From the NCBI GenBank assembly GCA_025766275.1, contig JAFKAC010000081.1, positions 124,001-188,000 of the forward strand: 64,000 nt of DNA, written 5' to 3'. Below are positions 53,252-64,000 of this stretch, one piece after another. The notes beneath the pieces are model-generated. The model was not told the origin of the DNA. It worked only from the letters and a program-made list of their open reading frames with translations, and did no database searches. The position numbers were made by a program, and so were the translations under genes. This stretch comes from Lactarius indigo. Lineage: Eukaryota; Basidiomycota; Agaricomycetes; Russulales; Russulaceae. Within the stretch, counting starts at the first letter, position 1. Each line of letters starts with the position of its first letter.

Positions 53252-53617
53252 CTTATACGTGTTCTTTTTTCAGTTACCACAGAGAAGTGTGTTACATTAA
53301 TATGAGAAGTCTTTGTATAGCTGCTAGATGAAGCTGGAAGTGGCGCCGGTGAGTTGATGAATTGATGAACCACAATACGCACTCCCTCCCCTTGATCGAT
53401 ATCCCGTGACCCGCATCTACCCTCACAAGGGAAGTGGCATTCGGCCCCATGCGGAGAAGCGCGACTTGCATATATACCACATCACACAACTTGGCAACAA
53501 GCGCTCGATGCTTCCTAACTGATAACTTAACTTGCATGTATTACTGTAACGGGTGGGAGAAAATAAGGGATGATGGGAGTGCACCAAATCAGCACGCAGA
53601 GGCAGCAGGAGCACTCA

Positions 53618-53990
53618 TTCGCGCTTCACAAGCACCTTCGCGACGGCACCTTTGATGACGGCGGCCACACGGTCGCATTCCTTGCGCAGCAGCGCCGCCG
53701 TAACGGCGAGGCGGGTGCTCGGGCGCGCCTCGACGAGCCCCCTGCACAGTGGCCACGTGTGATCTACATACCCTGCGAGGGTACCTTGTCCACGATGGCC
53801 CGCAGCATGTGCTCTTCACCCGCAATGTTGAAGGACGGCGTGTCTCTGGGCGCAGGGGCCGCGAGGTTCGGCAGTTTCGCGGATACGGACGTGGGCAGGG
53901 TCGCCGCAAAACGTGAGTGGATTACTGGCGCCTCTGCTCAACCCGGCTGTGAACGGCCCGGATCGCGTGCAGGTTCCGCAGACCCGCGCA
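53618..53990 (-). pseudogene. LCB1-like decayed copy 3 (C-terminal tail)
   Basis: The minus strand encodes DTPSFNIAGEEHMLRAIVDK and, in another frame, RPSTRLAVTAALLRKECD with VIKGAVAKVLVKRE, the end of LCB1. Frame changes between them rule out a product. It is convergent with NLR-3, about 370 bases from its stop. Confidence 0.65.
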
Positions 53991-54285
53991 GAACCTCCCT
54001 CTCCGGGCCGATGAGTTGAGACCGCAGGCGATTGATCCAACCAGCATCAAGTATATTTACGTGGCCTGTGCGACATAGGGTTGAATTGAGCCGACGCAGG
54101 ACAAAGCGAGACAACGGAGGCGCATACAGGGACGTTATAACCGAGGCATGGCCTGTACGCCTAGCCTGGCACTGACATGAACTTTCTATTTTGCGGTCCG
54201 GGCGATTTCACCACCAACGAGCGAACGTACAAATCGTAGCGAAAGAACCAAGAATGCGGGCTAAGATTGCTCATTTCTTTTAGAC

Positions 54286-55960
54286 CCTCACGCTCCCAAG
54301 AAATGGCAAACCTGTCAACACCATCACCCCTCCTTACCGATAACCGGCAGCCCCTCAACCCGCACGCTGACTTCCACGACCCCATGTACGCTCGTGATCA
54401 CGCTCTCGCCAGCGCCCCAGATAAACTTCCCAACGAAGCTGCAGAACTCGCGCTCACGCCCAGGCAGTACCTCGAGCGTCACATCCGCGGACCGCGTCGA
54501 TACGCGTAGCATCGTGCTCCCGCGCTCGCACCTGTCGCCGTTGGCGCGGTCAGCGCAGCGAGCCAGGTGCTCGGGCGGCCCTGCAAAGGCGCGTGGTGGG
54601 AGAGAAATTGGGAGGAGTAGGGCGGGGGGCGGTACGTCGTCATCGGGGTTGGTGTTGGGGATCGGTAATGGTGGGAATGTGGCGGGCTGTACGGGCGGCG
54701 GGCCGTCAAAGATGTGAGCCGGGAAGCATTCGGCTTGGAGAGATTGCGATGTCCATGCCTGCCGGTAGCGAGAGGCGCGCATGCACAATTCCGCTAGGGA
54801 GCATCGTGACCGAAGGGTTAAACCTCCATGCTTTCTATCGTGATGTTGTGGAATACCTAGGGGCGGGCGTGAAGCGTGGAAAACGTGGTTTGTACGATGT
54901 AACCGTCGAGAACTCGGACGAGTCGCGATGGTGATCGGATGGTCGACCCGGGAGGGGTAGTCTGAGATCAGGGATGAGAGCGCGGGCGCTGCGGTGTGCG
55001 AAATGGGGAGGATGCTGCCATTCCACGAGAGTGTAAGATTTGGACGAAAGACGCTGAAGTGATGAAAGCAAGGGGGGTGAGTGTGGTGTCATTAGAGGGT
55101 GCCAGAATCCAGGCGACAAATGGAAAAGATGGGGCAATAAATGTGACAGATGTGGGGAGATGATTGACAATGATCACCGAAGCCTCGGTAGTAGGGTTGT
55201 GGGTTCCAGATGTGAGTGAAAGGTGAGGGTGAGTGAGGTAGACAAGGTCAGCGGTGGTAAATAGTTGCAAGGCGCGGGAATGTTTGGGAGAGCGGGAGCT
55301 AGAAAACTGTCAGGGATTTGGTGGAAGGGGCAGGAGGAAGAAGGTGAACGCACCTTTCACGCGCAGTCCAAAAGTAAGATTTGACCTGCTCACACTTCGC
55401 CACGTACTCCGCTTCCACGGATCGCCACTGATGTTGGCATGGAGAATTGTAACTTGAGTGATGGCATAGCCACTGTGCCAGGTCTTGCGCACGAAATTGG
55501 GCCATGTGGTGGCGTTTCTGGAGGAATGGGGACGGAAATGGGGGCGAGCCACGAAAGGTCGTCTGGAGAGTTTGTGGTTAGAGGGATTTAAAAGGGGGAA
55601 CCGCAATAGAAGCTAGAAAGAGTAAGGGGTGGTATCGGGAGGTGATGTTAATAGAAGAGAGGGATAAAGAGACATTATCGAGGTTGCGAACGCCCCACCG
55701 GCCAATGGCTTTCCAAGCGCTGAGCCATAAGCTGTCGTCATCGCCTGGCTTCATGCATATGATGGTGCCGGCATCAAAACCGACATGGCCGTCGGGCCTT
55801 AGCCATATGTCGTCTTTCTGGGATATATATTGAGAACGTCGATGGAATCTGGGCCGTGAAAGACGAGAGAGGCGGAAGGTGTGATCAAGAAAACCGAGGT
55901 CAGAGTGGAAACGAGAGCCGGGTTAGATTGACCGGTCGACTCGATGTCGTTGCGCCGCAT
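54286..55960 (-). pseudogene. Tag1-like membrane protein, decayed duplicate
   Basis: The minus strand aligns over its length with the intact gene at 61197-63220 (shared VTLEVLPGREREF, GKFIWGAGE, SFVQILHSRGM region, AITQVTILHANISG). Several frame changes break it. The segment encoding the membrane helix is deleted between about 55850 and 55900, where the intact copy has an extra ~95 bases. It belongs to the first of two tandem units. Confidence 0.75.
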
Positions 55961-56400
55961 GCATAGAGTCGCTTCATGGTGCGGAATACGATTCCTGAGC
56001 TGTTCGCGCGTGTAAGTCGGTAGGATCCCAGCAGATGTGTGGGGTATGGAGGGAGCTCAGAGTAATTGAATACATTTACTTCGGTGACGACGATGACATA
56101 AGCAGTCAGGTTGTCCGGTCCGGGACGTCGCGCGTTGGGTCGTATGCAATGATGGGTATGATGAAGAGCTGTCCCGGCGTGCCAGTGAGCGTCTGGCTTG
56201 TACGTGTTGTTTTCGGCACATATTTCGGCATATACTGCAACGAATTTTTACCCTTTGTGATTTTCGAGTTCTGCGACAGAGTTGAGGACTCCTACGACCA
56301 GCGAGAAGACCTTCTCATGCCGATCGGAGAGCGCGAATGGCACCTTGAACGGCACTTGCCGCGCCCGCTGGAATCGCGATTCCAAATCCAAACTATCGTC

Positions 56401-56550
56401 ATCTACAAGGCGTCTATCGTTCATACGTTCATGCATATGGGCGCCTTTTTGGGAGGCTTGGCCACGAGGCGGTGTACGCCATCTGCCCAGTCTTCCCACC
56501 CTTACCTGTACCCAGATCGTCCTTGATTCTTCCACTATCGCCACTTTCCT
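56401..56550 (+). promoter_or_regulatory. Conserved upstream block of NLR-4
   Basis: The same motifs as before NLR-3 (ATCTACAAGGCGTCTATCGT, GGCCACGAGGCGGTGTA) in the same order, ending at the ATG 56551. Confidence 0.45.
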
Positions 56551-59500
56551 ATGTCTCAGACGACTTCCGCAGCCGCAGCTTCAGAACGCTTCCAAGACAT
56601 TTTCAATGCCGCCTTGAAATCGTACCAAAAGCAGACCAAGAAACACCTCATCGCACACCCACTTGCCTCCCAGTTGCAATCATGCGACTCAACAAGTGCC
56701 ATCCTTGCCGTGCTTCAAGACCAAGTTAAAGAATTCGACCAAGCTCACAGCGGCGATGAGAGATTAACAAAGTGGCTGATCCCAACCGTGAACGTCCTCT
56801 TCGCTTTTTCTGCCGCCGTCTCCGAGGGCGTCGGTCTGGTAAGTCTCGACATTCGAGCTAATGTGATCATCTCTGATGTATATTTCGTAGGTGTTTTCAC
56901 CCGCGAAAGTGATCTTCGCAGGCGTCGGTGTCTTCCTCTTAGCAAGTATTCTATCTAGTTTTGAGGCGGATCGTTCTGATGTTGAAGGTGTTATAGGCTG
57001 CCAAGGATGTTGCAGCGAGCAAAGATGCTCTTGCGGAGCTGTTCGAACGGATTGGGTTCTTTTTCAATCGGCTCGAAAGTTATACAGAGGTGACACCGAC
57101 TGCGGCGATGACAAATATAATCACGAAGATAATGGTGGAGGTGCTTACGATCTTTGGGATTGCGACGAAAGAGCTCAGGCGGGGATCAGCAAGTGAGATT
57201 TCGATTGGCCTTTTCTCAATCCCCAACTGAAGTACGCGTAGAAAAGTTCCTGAAGAGATTGGCCGGAAGGACTGATCTGGAAGACGCGATCAAGAAGCTG
57301 GACAGATTGACGCAGGAAGAGGCTCGGATGGCGCTTGCAGAGGTGCTGAAGATCACACACATTGTCCACGACGGCGTGAAAGTGGTGGATGGTAAAGTGG
57401 AGAGCGTAGACGACAAGGTAGAAGACATGGGCGGCAGAGTAAAAGACATGAGTGGCAAAGTAGACGACATCGGGGACAAAGTAAATGGTGTAGGTGACAA
57501 GGTAGACGACGTGGGTGCCAAGATATAGGTGACAGAATACAATGCGTTGATGAAAAGGTCCAACTAGTCGTTGACGGTGCGCGATCTGTGTTTAGCTATT
57601 CGCCGATACTCTCTAACATTTTCACTTTCAGATGGGAAGGAGGCAAAGTTAGTGATCCAACAGACCGCAAACAGCGTAGACGAAATCAAGTGTTCGTGAT
57701 CGCCTAATCTCGCTGTTGCTCTTTGCTCGCACTTACACCTACTCACAGGGAACCAGTTAAAACAGCTCTTACGGGCGTGGCTCTCTCCCGCAGACCCATC
57801 CACAAATCACAACATTGCACAAAGGGCTCAACACAAGGGAATGACGGTGTGGTTCTTTCAAGGCAGTATCTTCATCGAATGGAAGTCTACTGGCTCTCTT
57901 TTGTGGATCCATGGCAAACGTGGGTTTCTCTCAGTATTTTTCGGACTTGCGCCTTCTGACAGACTCCGATTTCATAGCGGGCTCAGGGAAAAGCGTTATC
58001 TGGTTTGTTGTTCCTTGTCTGTTTCACTTTGAGACTGATTTTTTTTTACCAGTTCCTCCGTCATTCAAGACATTATGGCCGTATGCGAAGCGGGGCCAGC
58101 AATCATGGCCTACTTTTACTTCGATTTCAAGGATCTCAGAAAGCAATCCAGCCACGACCTTCTACTCTCTCTCATATCCCAGCTTTCTACTCGCTCTAGT
58201 CCTTGCTGTGACATTCTCTACCGCGCCTATAAGACACACGAAAACGGTACTCGACAACCAAGTGACGACTCTTTGAAGGAATGCCTGAAAAAGATGCTGA
58301 GACTCCCGAGACAGGGTCCGATTTTCATAGTCCTGGATGCGCTCGACGAATGTCCAGACTCATCCGGAATTCCATCCCCTCGTGATGAGGTCCTTCAACT
58401 CGTGAAGGAGCTCGTCGACCTTCACCTGGATGGGCTTCACATTTGCGCGACCAGTCGCCCGGAGGTCGACATCCGAGCTGTCCTCGAGCCGCTAGCGTTT
58501 CGTTCGGTTTCTCTACATGAAGAAAGTGGACAAAAATCGGACATCTCCGAATACGTTCAAAACGTCGTCAACTCGTCCTCAAGTGCGGCGATGAGGAGAT
58601 GGAGATCAGATGATAAGAAGCTTGTGATCGAGACGCTGACAGAGAGAGCCGACGGAATGTGAGAGCACAAAGCTATTCAATGCTAACAGCCATTTCTCAC
58701 GCCGTACAGGTTCAGGTGGGTATATTGCCAGTTAGACGCGCTGCGACATTGCATCCCACCAAATCTCCGTCAATTTCTTAATGAATTGCCTGAGACCCTG
58801 GACGAGACATATGAGCGTATATTGAAGGGCATCACGAAGGCTCAAAGGGATAATGCCCATCGTCTTTTACAGTGCCTCGCTGTAGCCGTTCGGCCGCTTC
58901 GAGTTGAGGACCTCGCGGAAGTACTGGCATTCGATTTTCAAGCGTCAAGTTCGGGAGGGGTCCCGAAGTTGAAGGAGGACTGGCGGTGGGACGACCAAGA
59001 GGAGGCTATACTTTCGACATGCTCAAGTTTGATCGCCATCGTCCCCAATCATGGTTCGCGGGTGGTGCAATTCTCACACTTTTCGGTGAAAGAATACCTC
59101 ACCTCGCCTCGTTTCGCGCGTTCAGATGGGGACGTTTCGCGATTTCATATTGATCTCAATGCAGCGCATACGACCATGGCGCAGGCGTCTCTGGGAACCC
59201 TGCTCCGGCTGGACGAACACACTGGCAATAATGGTGCCAAAGGGTTTCCTCTGGTTGGATACGCTGCGCACCACTGGTTGGACCACGCGCGATTCGAGGG
59301 AGTGTCGTCAAGCGTACGGGATGGGATGGACGACCTATTTGACAGCTCTAAGCCACATTTCGCGGCGTGGCTCCGCGTGCATAACGTGGACGCAAACGAC
59401 GCCCCTGGGGGCTGGTTCAAATTTACGGACATTTGGCCACAGGCCGGTTCCCCGCTCTACTATGCCGCACTCTGTGGGTTTCATGACCTATCAGAACGTC

Positions 59501-60150
59501 TGATTATGGAGCATCCTGAACAAGTAAATGCGGGTGGTGGTCAGTTTCGAGCGCCACTTCCGGTAGCTTTGTCCAAGAGATACTTCAGTATCGCAGATTT
59601 ACTCCGCAAGCACGGTGCAATCGTGGATGTTCGAGGTTATTATGATAGGACTCCCCTACATCCTGCATCGATATATGGAGGCGTCGATATCATGCGGTGG
59701 CTACTTAATAACGGCGCAGATACAAATGCTCGGCATACTGACGGCAGGACACCGCTGCATGCGGCAGCAATCAACATGCATCTAGATGCTGTCCAGGTGC
59801 TACTCGACCACAACGCGGACGTCAACTCACGGACTCGCGATGACAAAACTCCATTATACGACACCATATCCTACGATGACCATCATCCGGATGAAAAGAG
59901 GGTCGGCGTCGTGCAGCGACTGCTGGACCATGGGGCGGACCCAAATATATGTGACAACAACCATTCGACTCCGTTACATCAGGCCTCGACCAAGGGGTTG
60001 CTCGAGGTTGCTCGAGTGCTACTCCGTTATGGTGCGAACGTAGATGAGAGGGACAGGGAAGGAAGGACGCCATTTCAAGTGGCCTCATCGAAGGGACACG
60101 ATGAAATGGTGAAACTGTTGTTAGAACGTGGTGCTGTGTCTCAGTCGTAG
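56551..60150 (+). pseudogene. NLR-4: Goodbye-NACHT-ankyrin copy with frameshift in linker
   Basis: The exon layout equals NLR-3: 56551-56838, 56891-56941, 56997-57192, 57242-57576, 57632-57691, 57749-57919, 57978-58002, 58053-58658 and 58710-60150. All splice signals are present, including the GC-AG second intron. Relative to NLR-3 the linker lacks three heptads (63 bp) and a further 19 bp, so the frame hits TAG at 57526-57528 before the NACHT exons. Downstream the NACHT motifs (GSGKS, FIVLDALDEC) and ankyrin repeats remain open and unworn, which points to a recent lesion. As it stands the product would be Goodbye domain plus a short coiled coil. Confidence 0.85.
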
Positions 60151-60505
60151 CTTATACGTGTTCTTTTTTCAGTTACCACAGAGAAGTGTGTTACATTAAT
60201 ATGAGAAGTCTTTGTATAGCTGCTAGATGAAGCTGGAAGTGGCGCTGGTGAGTTGATGAGTTGATGAACCTCACAATACACAGTGCCTCCCTTGATCATA
60301 TCCTGTGAGCCATATATACCCTCGCAAAGGAGACGGCATTCGTCCCCATGCGGAGAAGCGCGACTTGCATATATACTACATCACACAACTTGGCAACAAG
60401 CGCTCGATGCTTCCTAACTGATAACTTAACTTGCATGTATTACTGTAACGGGTGGGAGAAAATAAGGGATGATGGGAGTGCACCAGATCAGCACGCAGAG
60501 GCAGC

Positions 60506-60850
60506 AGGAGCACTCATTCGCGCTTCACAAGCACCTTCGCGACGGCACCTTTGATGACGGCAGCCACACGGTCGCATTCCTTGCGCAGCAGCATCGCCGT
60601 AACGGCGAGGCGGGTGCTCGGGCGCGCCTCGACGAACCCCCTGCACAGTGGCCACGTGTGATCTACATACCCTGCGAGGGTGCCTTGTCCACAATGGCCC
60701 GCGGCATGTGTTCTTCACCCGCAATGTTGAAGGATGGCGCATCGCAGGGCGCAGTAGTCACGGGGTTCGGCGGGTTCGCAGACACGGACGTGGGCGGGTT
60801 CGCCACAAGACGTAAGTGGGTGGATCATGGGCGCCTCTGATTGCCTCGAC
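60506..60850 (-). pseudogene. LCB1-like decayed copy 4 (C-terminal tail)
   Basis: Nearly the same sequence and lesions as the copy behind NLR-3 (53618-53990), so they shared their decay before the tandem duplication. It is convergent with NLR-4. Confidence 0.65.
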
Positions 60851-61196
60851 CTGGCCGAGAACGGCCCGGGTCGCATACCCGATGGCGTGTTCCACGGGCC
60901 CGCGCATAACCCCGGGTCGATGAGTTGAGGCCGTTGGCGATTGATCCAACCAGTATCAAGTCTATTTGCTTGTCCTGTGCGACATACGGTTGAGTTGGGC
61001 CGACGCACGACAAAGCGAGACAATGGAGACGCATACAGGGACGTTATAACCGACGCATGGCCTGTACGCCTAGCCTGGCACTGACATGAACTCTGTATTT
61101 TGCAGTCCGGGCGATTCCACCAAGACCCATAGATACATACGAGCGAACGTACAAATACACTATCCACTCGTGACGAAGAACTAAGAATACGGGGAA

Positions 61197-63220
61197 TCAT
61201 TTCTTCCCGACCGTCACGCTCCCATGAAACGGTAGACCCGTCAACACCATCGCCCTTCCTTCGTCGCCATCGCGCTGGTCAATCGGCAACCCTTCAACCC
61301 GCACGCCGACCGCTACGACACCCTGCACCCCTGCGACGGCGCCGTCGCCAGCGCCCCAGATGACCTTCCCGACAAAGCTGCGGAACTCGCGCTCGCGCCC
61401 TGGCAGCACCTCGAGCGGCACGTCCGCGAACCGCGCCGATACGCGCAACGTCGTGCTCCCGCGCTCACCCCAGTCGCGCCGCGGCGCCGTTGGCGCGGTC
61501 AGTGCAGCGAGCCAGGCGCTCGGACGGACACGAGCAAAGGCGCGTGGCGGGAGCGGGGTTGGGAGGGGTGGCGCGGGGGGTGGTATGTCTTCGTCGTCGT
61601 CAGGGTCAGTGATAGGGAGCGGTAGTGGTGGGAATGTGTACGCGGGATCGAACTGTACGGGCAGCGGGCCGTCAAAGATGAGCGCGTCGGGCAGCACCCG
61701 GCTTGGAGATATCGTGACGTCAATGCCCTCTGGCAGCGCGAGACGCGCATGCACAATTCCGCTGGCGAAAATCATCGTACCCGACGGGTGGACCTTCATG
61801 CTCTCTATTGTGACGTTATGAAGCACTTCGGGGCGGGGGTGCGGTGCAGGGAATGTGGTGTGAGCGATGTAGCCATGGAAGAACTCCAAGGGTGCCGTAA
61901 TGGCGATCGGATGGTCGGCCCCAGAGAGATAGTCTGAGATGAGCGACGAGAGCGCGGGCGTTCCGGAGTGCGAAATCGGGAGGACGTTACCGTTCAAGGA
62001 GAGTGTAAGGTTTGGATGAGTGAGGGAGAAAGGCGCCGAAGTGACGGAAGCAAGTGGGACGAGAGTAGAGTCATTAGAGGGGGCCGGAATCCAGATAATA
62101 AATGGAAAAGATGGCACAGTAAATGAGACAGATGCGGGGAGAGGATTGACAACGGTCGCCGAGGCGTCGATGGTAAGGTTGTGGGCGCCGGATGTGAGCG
62201 AGAAATGAGTAAGGTGGACAAGGTCAGCGACGGACGGAAGTGGTAAATCGTCGCCGGGCGCGGGAAGGTTCGGGAGAGTGGGGACTAGAATACTGTCAGG
62301 GATTTAGTGGAAGGGGGCAAGAGGAAAGAAGCGGACGCACTTTTCACGCGGAGTCTGAAGGCAAGATTCGACCTGGCTACCGTTAGCAAACTCCGCCATG
62401 TCCTCCACTCCAATGGACCACCTCGGATATTGGCGTGGGGAATTGTAGCTTGAGCGACGGCGTAACCGCTGCGCCAGCTCTCGCGCACAAACTCGAGCCA
62501 AGTGGTGACATTTCTAGAAGGATAGATGTGGACGGGGACGGAAATAGGGGTGAGCCACGAAGAGTCATCTGGGGGGTCTGCAGTTAGGGGGATTTGGAAG
62601 GGGGGAGCCGCAATAGAGGCTAGAAAGAGCTCGGGATCATGTTGGGAGGTGATGTTGATAGAAGAGAGGGATAAAGAGACCGTATCGAGGTTGCGGATTC
62701 CCCAACGGCCAATGGCCTTCCAAGCGCCAAGCCATAAGCTGTCGTCACCGCCTGACTTCACATCTATGATGGCACCAGCATCAAAACCGATACGACCGTC
62801 GAGTCTTAGCCATATATCGCCTTGCTGGGATATGTTGAGAACATCGATGGCATCTGGGCCGTGAAAGACGAGGCTATCGGTCAGAATATCGTCATTAGTG
62901 ATTCGAGAAGCCTGGGCAGCATAGGAGTATGCGAGGGAAAGCAGAAGAAGGACTAAGAGGATTGAGATGGAAAGTGTTATCAAGAAAACTGAGGTCAGAG
63001 TAGAAACGAGAGCGGGGTTGGATTGACTGGGTGACTCTATGTCGTCGTCGTCGTCGCCGTCGCCAAGGAGGACATAAGATCGAGAGGCGAGTAAAGGAGT
63101 TGACTCAGTCGATTCTTGATGGCTGGCTGCTCTTGACTTGCCCTTGCCTTTGTCTAATGCGCTCGGACTCGACTCGACTAGCTCTGGCGCTGGCTCTCGC
63201 TCTGGCTGTGAACTCATCAA
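61197..63220 (-). CDS. Tag1-like single-pass membrane protein
   Basis: Two exons on the minus strand, 63220-62341 and 62284-61197, joined across a 56-nt GT-AG intron give 655 residues. The N-terminal 70 residues are polar and acidic, including poly-Asp from a GTC/GAC microsatellite. One membrane helix follows (LTSVFLITLSISILLVLLLL). The rest is a large beta-rich ectodomain with many N-glycosylation sites (LNIS, INITS, RNVTT, HNVTIES). The plan and motifs such as SLVFHGPDAIDVLNIS and IGRWGIRNLDTVSLSLS fit the fungal family of Tag1, a vacuolar membrane protein that ends autophagy in yeast. Family recognition is from memory. A decayed duplicate lies at 54286-55960. Confidence 0.65.
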
Positions 63221-63359
63221 GCCGCTTCACACCCTAACCTTAATCTAGGAGGTCCCTATTATCTAGTCACGTGATTAATTCCATTCTTGGAAGCGTCCGC
63301 GCTCAGAGCTGAAGCACGCGTGCGATGCCATCTTTGTTAGGAAAAAGCGTAGTTGCACT

Positions 63360-63741
63360 AGCCCCGACTGCTCACGGCACGAATTTCCTGTATCACAATC
63401 CCCCGCGCCGCCTTGCCGATCATATCCACCCGGGCCTGCGTTTTGCAACACCACCCGCGTCTACGTCTGCAAAGCCACCGAGCCCTGTGGTCCCCCGCGC
63501 CGCATGACGCGCCATCGTTCAACACAGCGGGCGAGGGGCGCCTGCCGCAAGACATCATGAACGAGGCGCTTGCGCAGAGGGCGTAGATCACGCACGCACG
63601 CCGGCTGCGCGGCAGGAGCTCGGCGCCGCGCGTTCGAGAATCCGCCTCGCCGTCACGGCTGCGCTGTCGCGCAAGGAGTGCGAGTAAGCTGCTGGCGTCA
63701 TCAAGGCCGTCGTCGCGAAGGCGCTCGCGATGCGCAAATTA
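63360..63741 (+). pseudogene. LCB1-like decayed copy 5, inverted
   Basis: Here the LCB1 tail is on the plus strand: DAPSFNTAGEGRLPQDIMNE, ALAQRA followed by TAG, then IRLAVTAALSRKECE, another TAA, and AAGVIKAVVAKALAMRK. Frame shifts and two stops make it non-coding. Being inverted and less altered in wording, it derives from a separate event, perhaps the start of a further unit to the right. Confidence 0.65.
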
Positions 63742-63745
63742 GTGT

Positions 63746-64000
63746 GCCTGTTACCTATCTGGAGCTCTCCCGTCATACTGTTGCCTCATCTTCTCCCACA
63801 CTTTACAGTCCATATCAGTCGGTCAGAACGTCGTCTATTATAGTAAGTATCAGTTAGGAAACGTTGAATGCTTGACGCCAAGTTGTGTGAAACGTGGTCG
63901 ATGTGCATGTCGCGCTTCTCCCCATTCGGTCGAATATCGCCTTCCTTCAATGGGTGTATCGTATATAGTTCAAGGGATATCGATAACAGGGGGGTGCAGT
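63746..64000. other. Right edge of window, no gene seen
   Basis: Short ORFs only. GCGCTTCTCCCCATTCGG near 63913 recalls, in reverse orientation, the CCATGCGGAGAAGCGC phrase found behind the NLR copies (33688, 53449, 60347). Confidence 0.4.

Noticed and set aside
1..64000. tRNA, rRNA genes and telomeric repeats
   Set aside because: I looked for tRNA B-box-like words and TTAGGG arrays while reading and saw none convincing; a tRNA scan would be needed to exclude them.

Overview
The window reads as accessory chromosome of a basidiomycete fungus, probably an Agaricomycete. The reasons are introns of about 45-70 nt with GT-AG or GC-AG borders, STAND proteins with a Goodbye-type N-terminus, chromodomain Ty3/Gypsy retrotransposons, and basidiomycete-like core metabolic genes. 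All calls come from reading the sequence and recalling protein families. No database search was run.

Layout. 1-13587 is a nest of three Ty3/Gypsy chromoviruses. Element A (only its 3' end and 3' LTR are visible) sits in the reverse transcriptase of element B. Element C (4828-13513, two 574-bp LTRs, TSD CAGTG) sits in the 3' LTR of B. 13774-20100 holds a beheaded STAND gene copy (NLR-1) and decayed copies of LCB1 and ILV6. 20112-25162 is a NACHT-WD40 gene with 14 nearly identical WD repeats. 25400-30000 is mostly gene debris (USE1-like and others). 30016-33501 is NLR-2 (Goodbye-NACHT-ankyrin), followed by an LCB1 relic. 35508-42086 has an apparently intact secreted FAD oxidase and a ruined paralogue. 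43608-49130 is a quiet block with an orphan ORF, purine nucleoside phosphorylase and mitochondrial-type NADP isocitrate dehydrogenase. 49400-63250 is a tandem duplication of a ~7-kb unit: NLR, LCB1 tail, Tag1-like membrane protein.

How the parts relate. The four Goodbye-NACHT-ankyrin copies and the NACHT-WD40 gene form a cluster of NOD-like receptors, the class that includes the Podospora HET-D/E/R incompatibility proteins. By my exon model only NLR-3 is fully open: NLR-1 has lost its N-terminus and NACHT domain, NLR-2 has a broken GC-AG donor, and NLR-4 has a 19-bp frameshift next to its NACHT exons. Every NLR copy carries a convergent fragment of the serine palmitoyltransferase gene LCB1, so that pair was probably the unit of duplication.

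Most interesting signals: (1) element C has an 11-nt primer binding site perfectly complementary to 11 nt starting 33 nt after a TATA box in its LTR, the arrangement of Tf1-type self-priming; (2) all six LTR differences in C are CpG transitions, and all internal stops of the recognised B and C genes are TGA, most at likely Arg positions, suggesting methyl-CpG decay; (3) both element families carry a homologous extra 3' ORF with coiled-coil and, in C, zinc-knuckle motifs; (4) the NLR linker contains a 21-bp heptad repeat of variable copy number.
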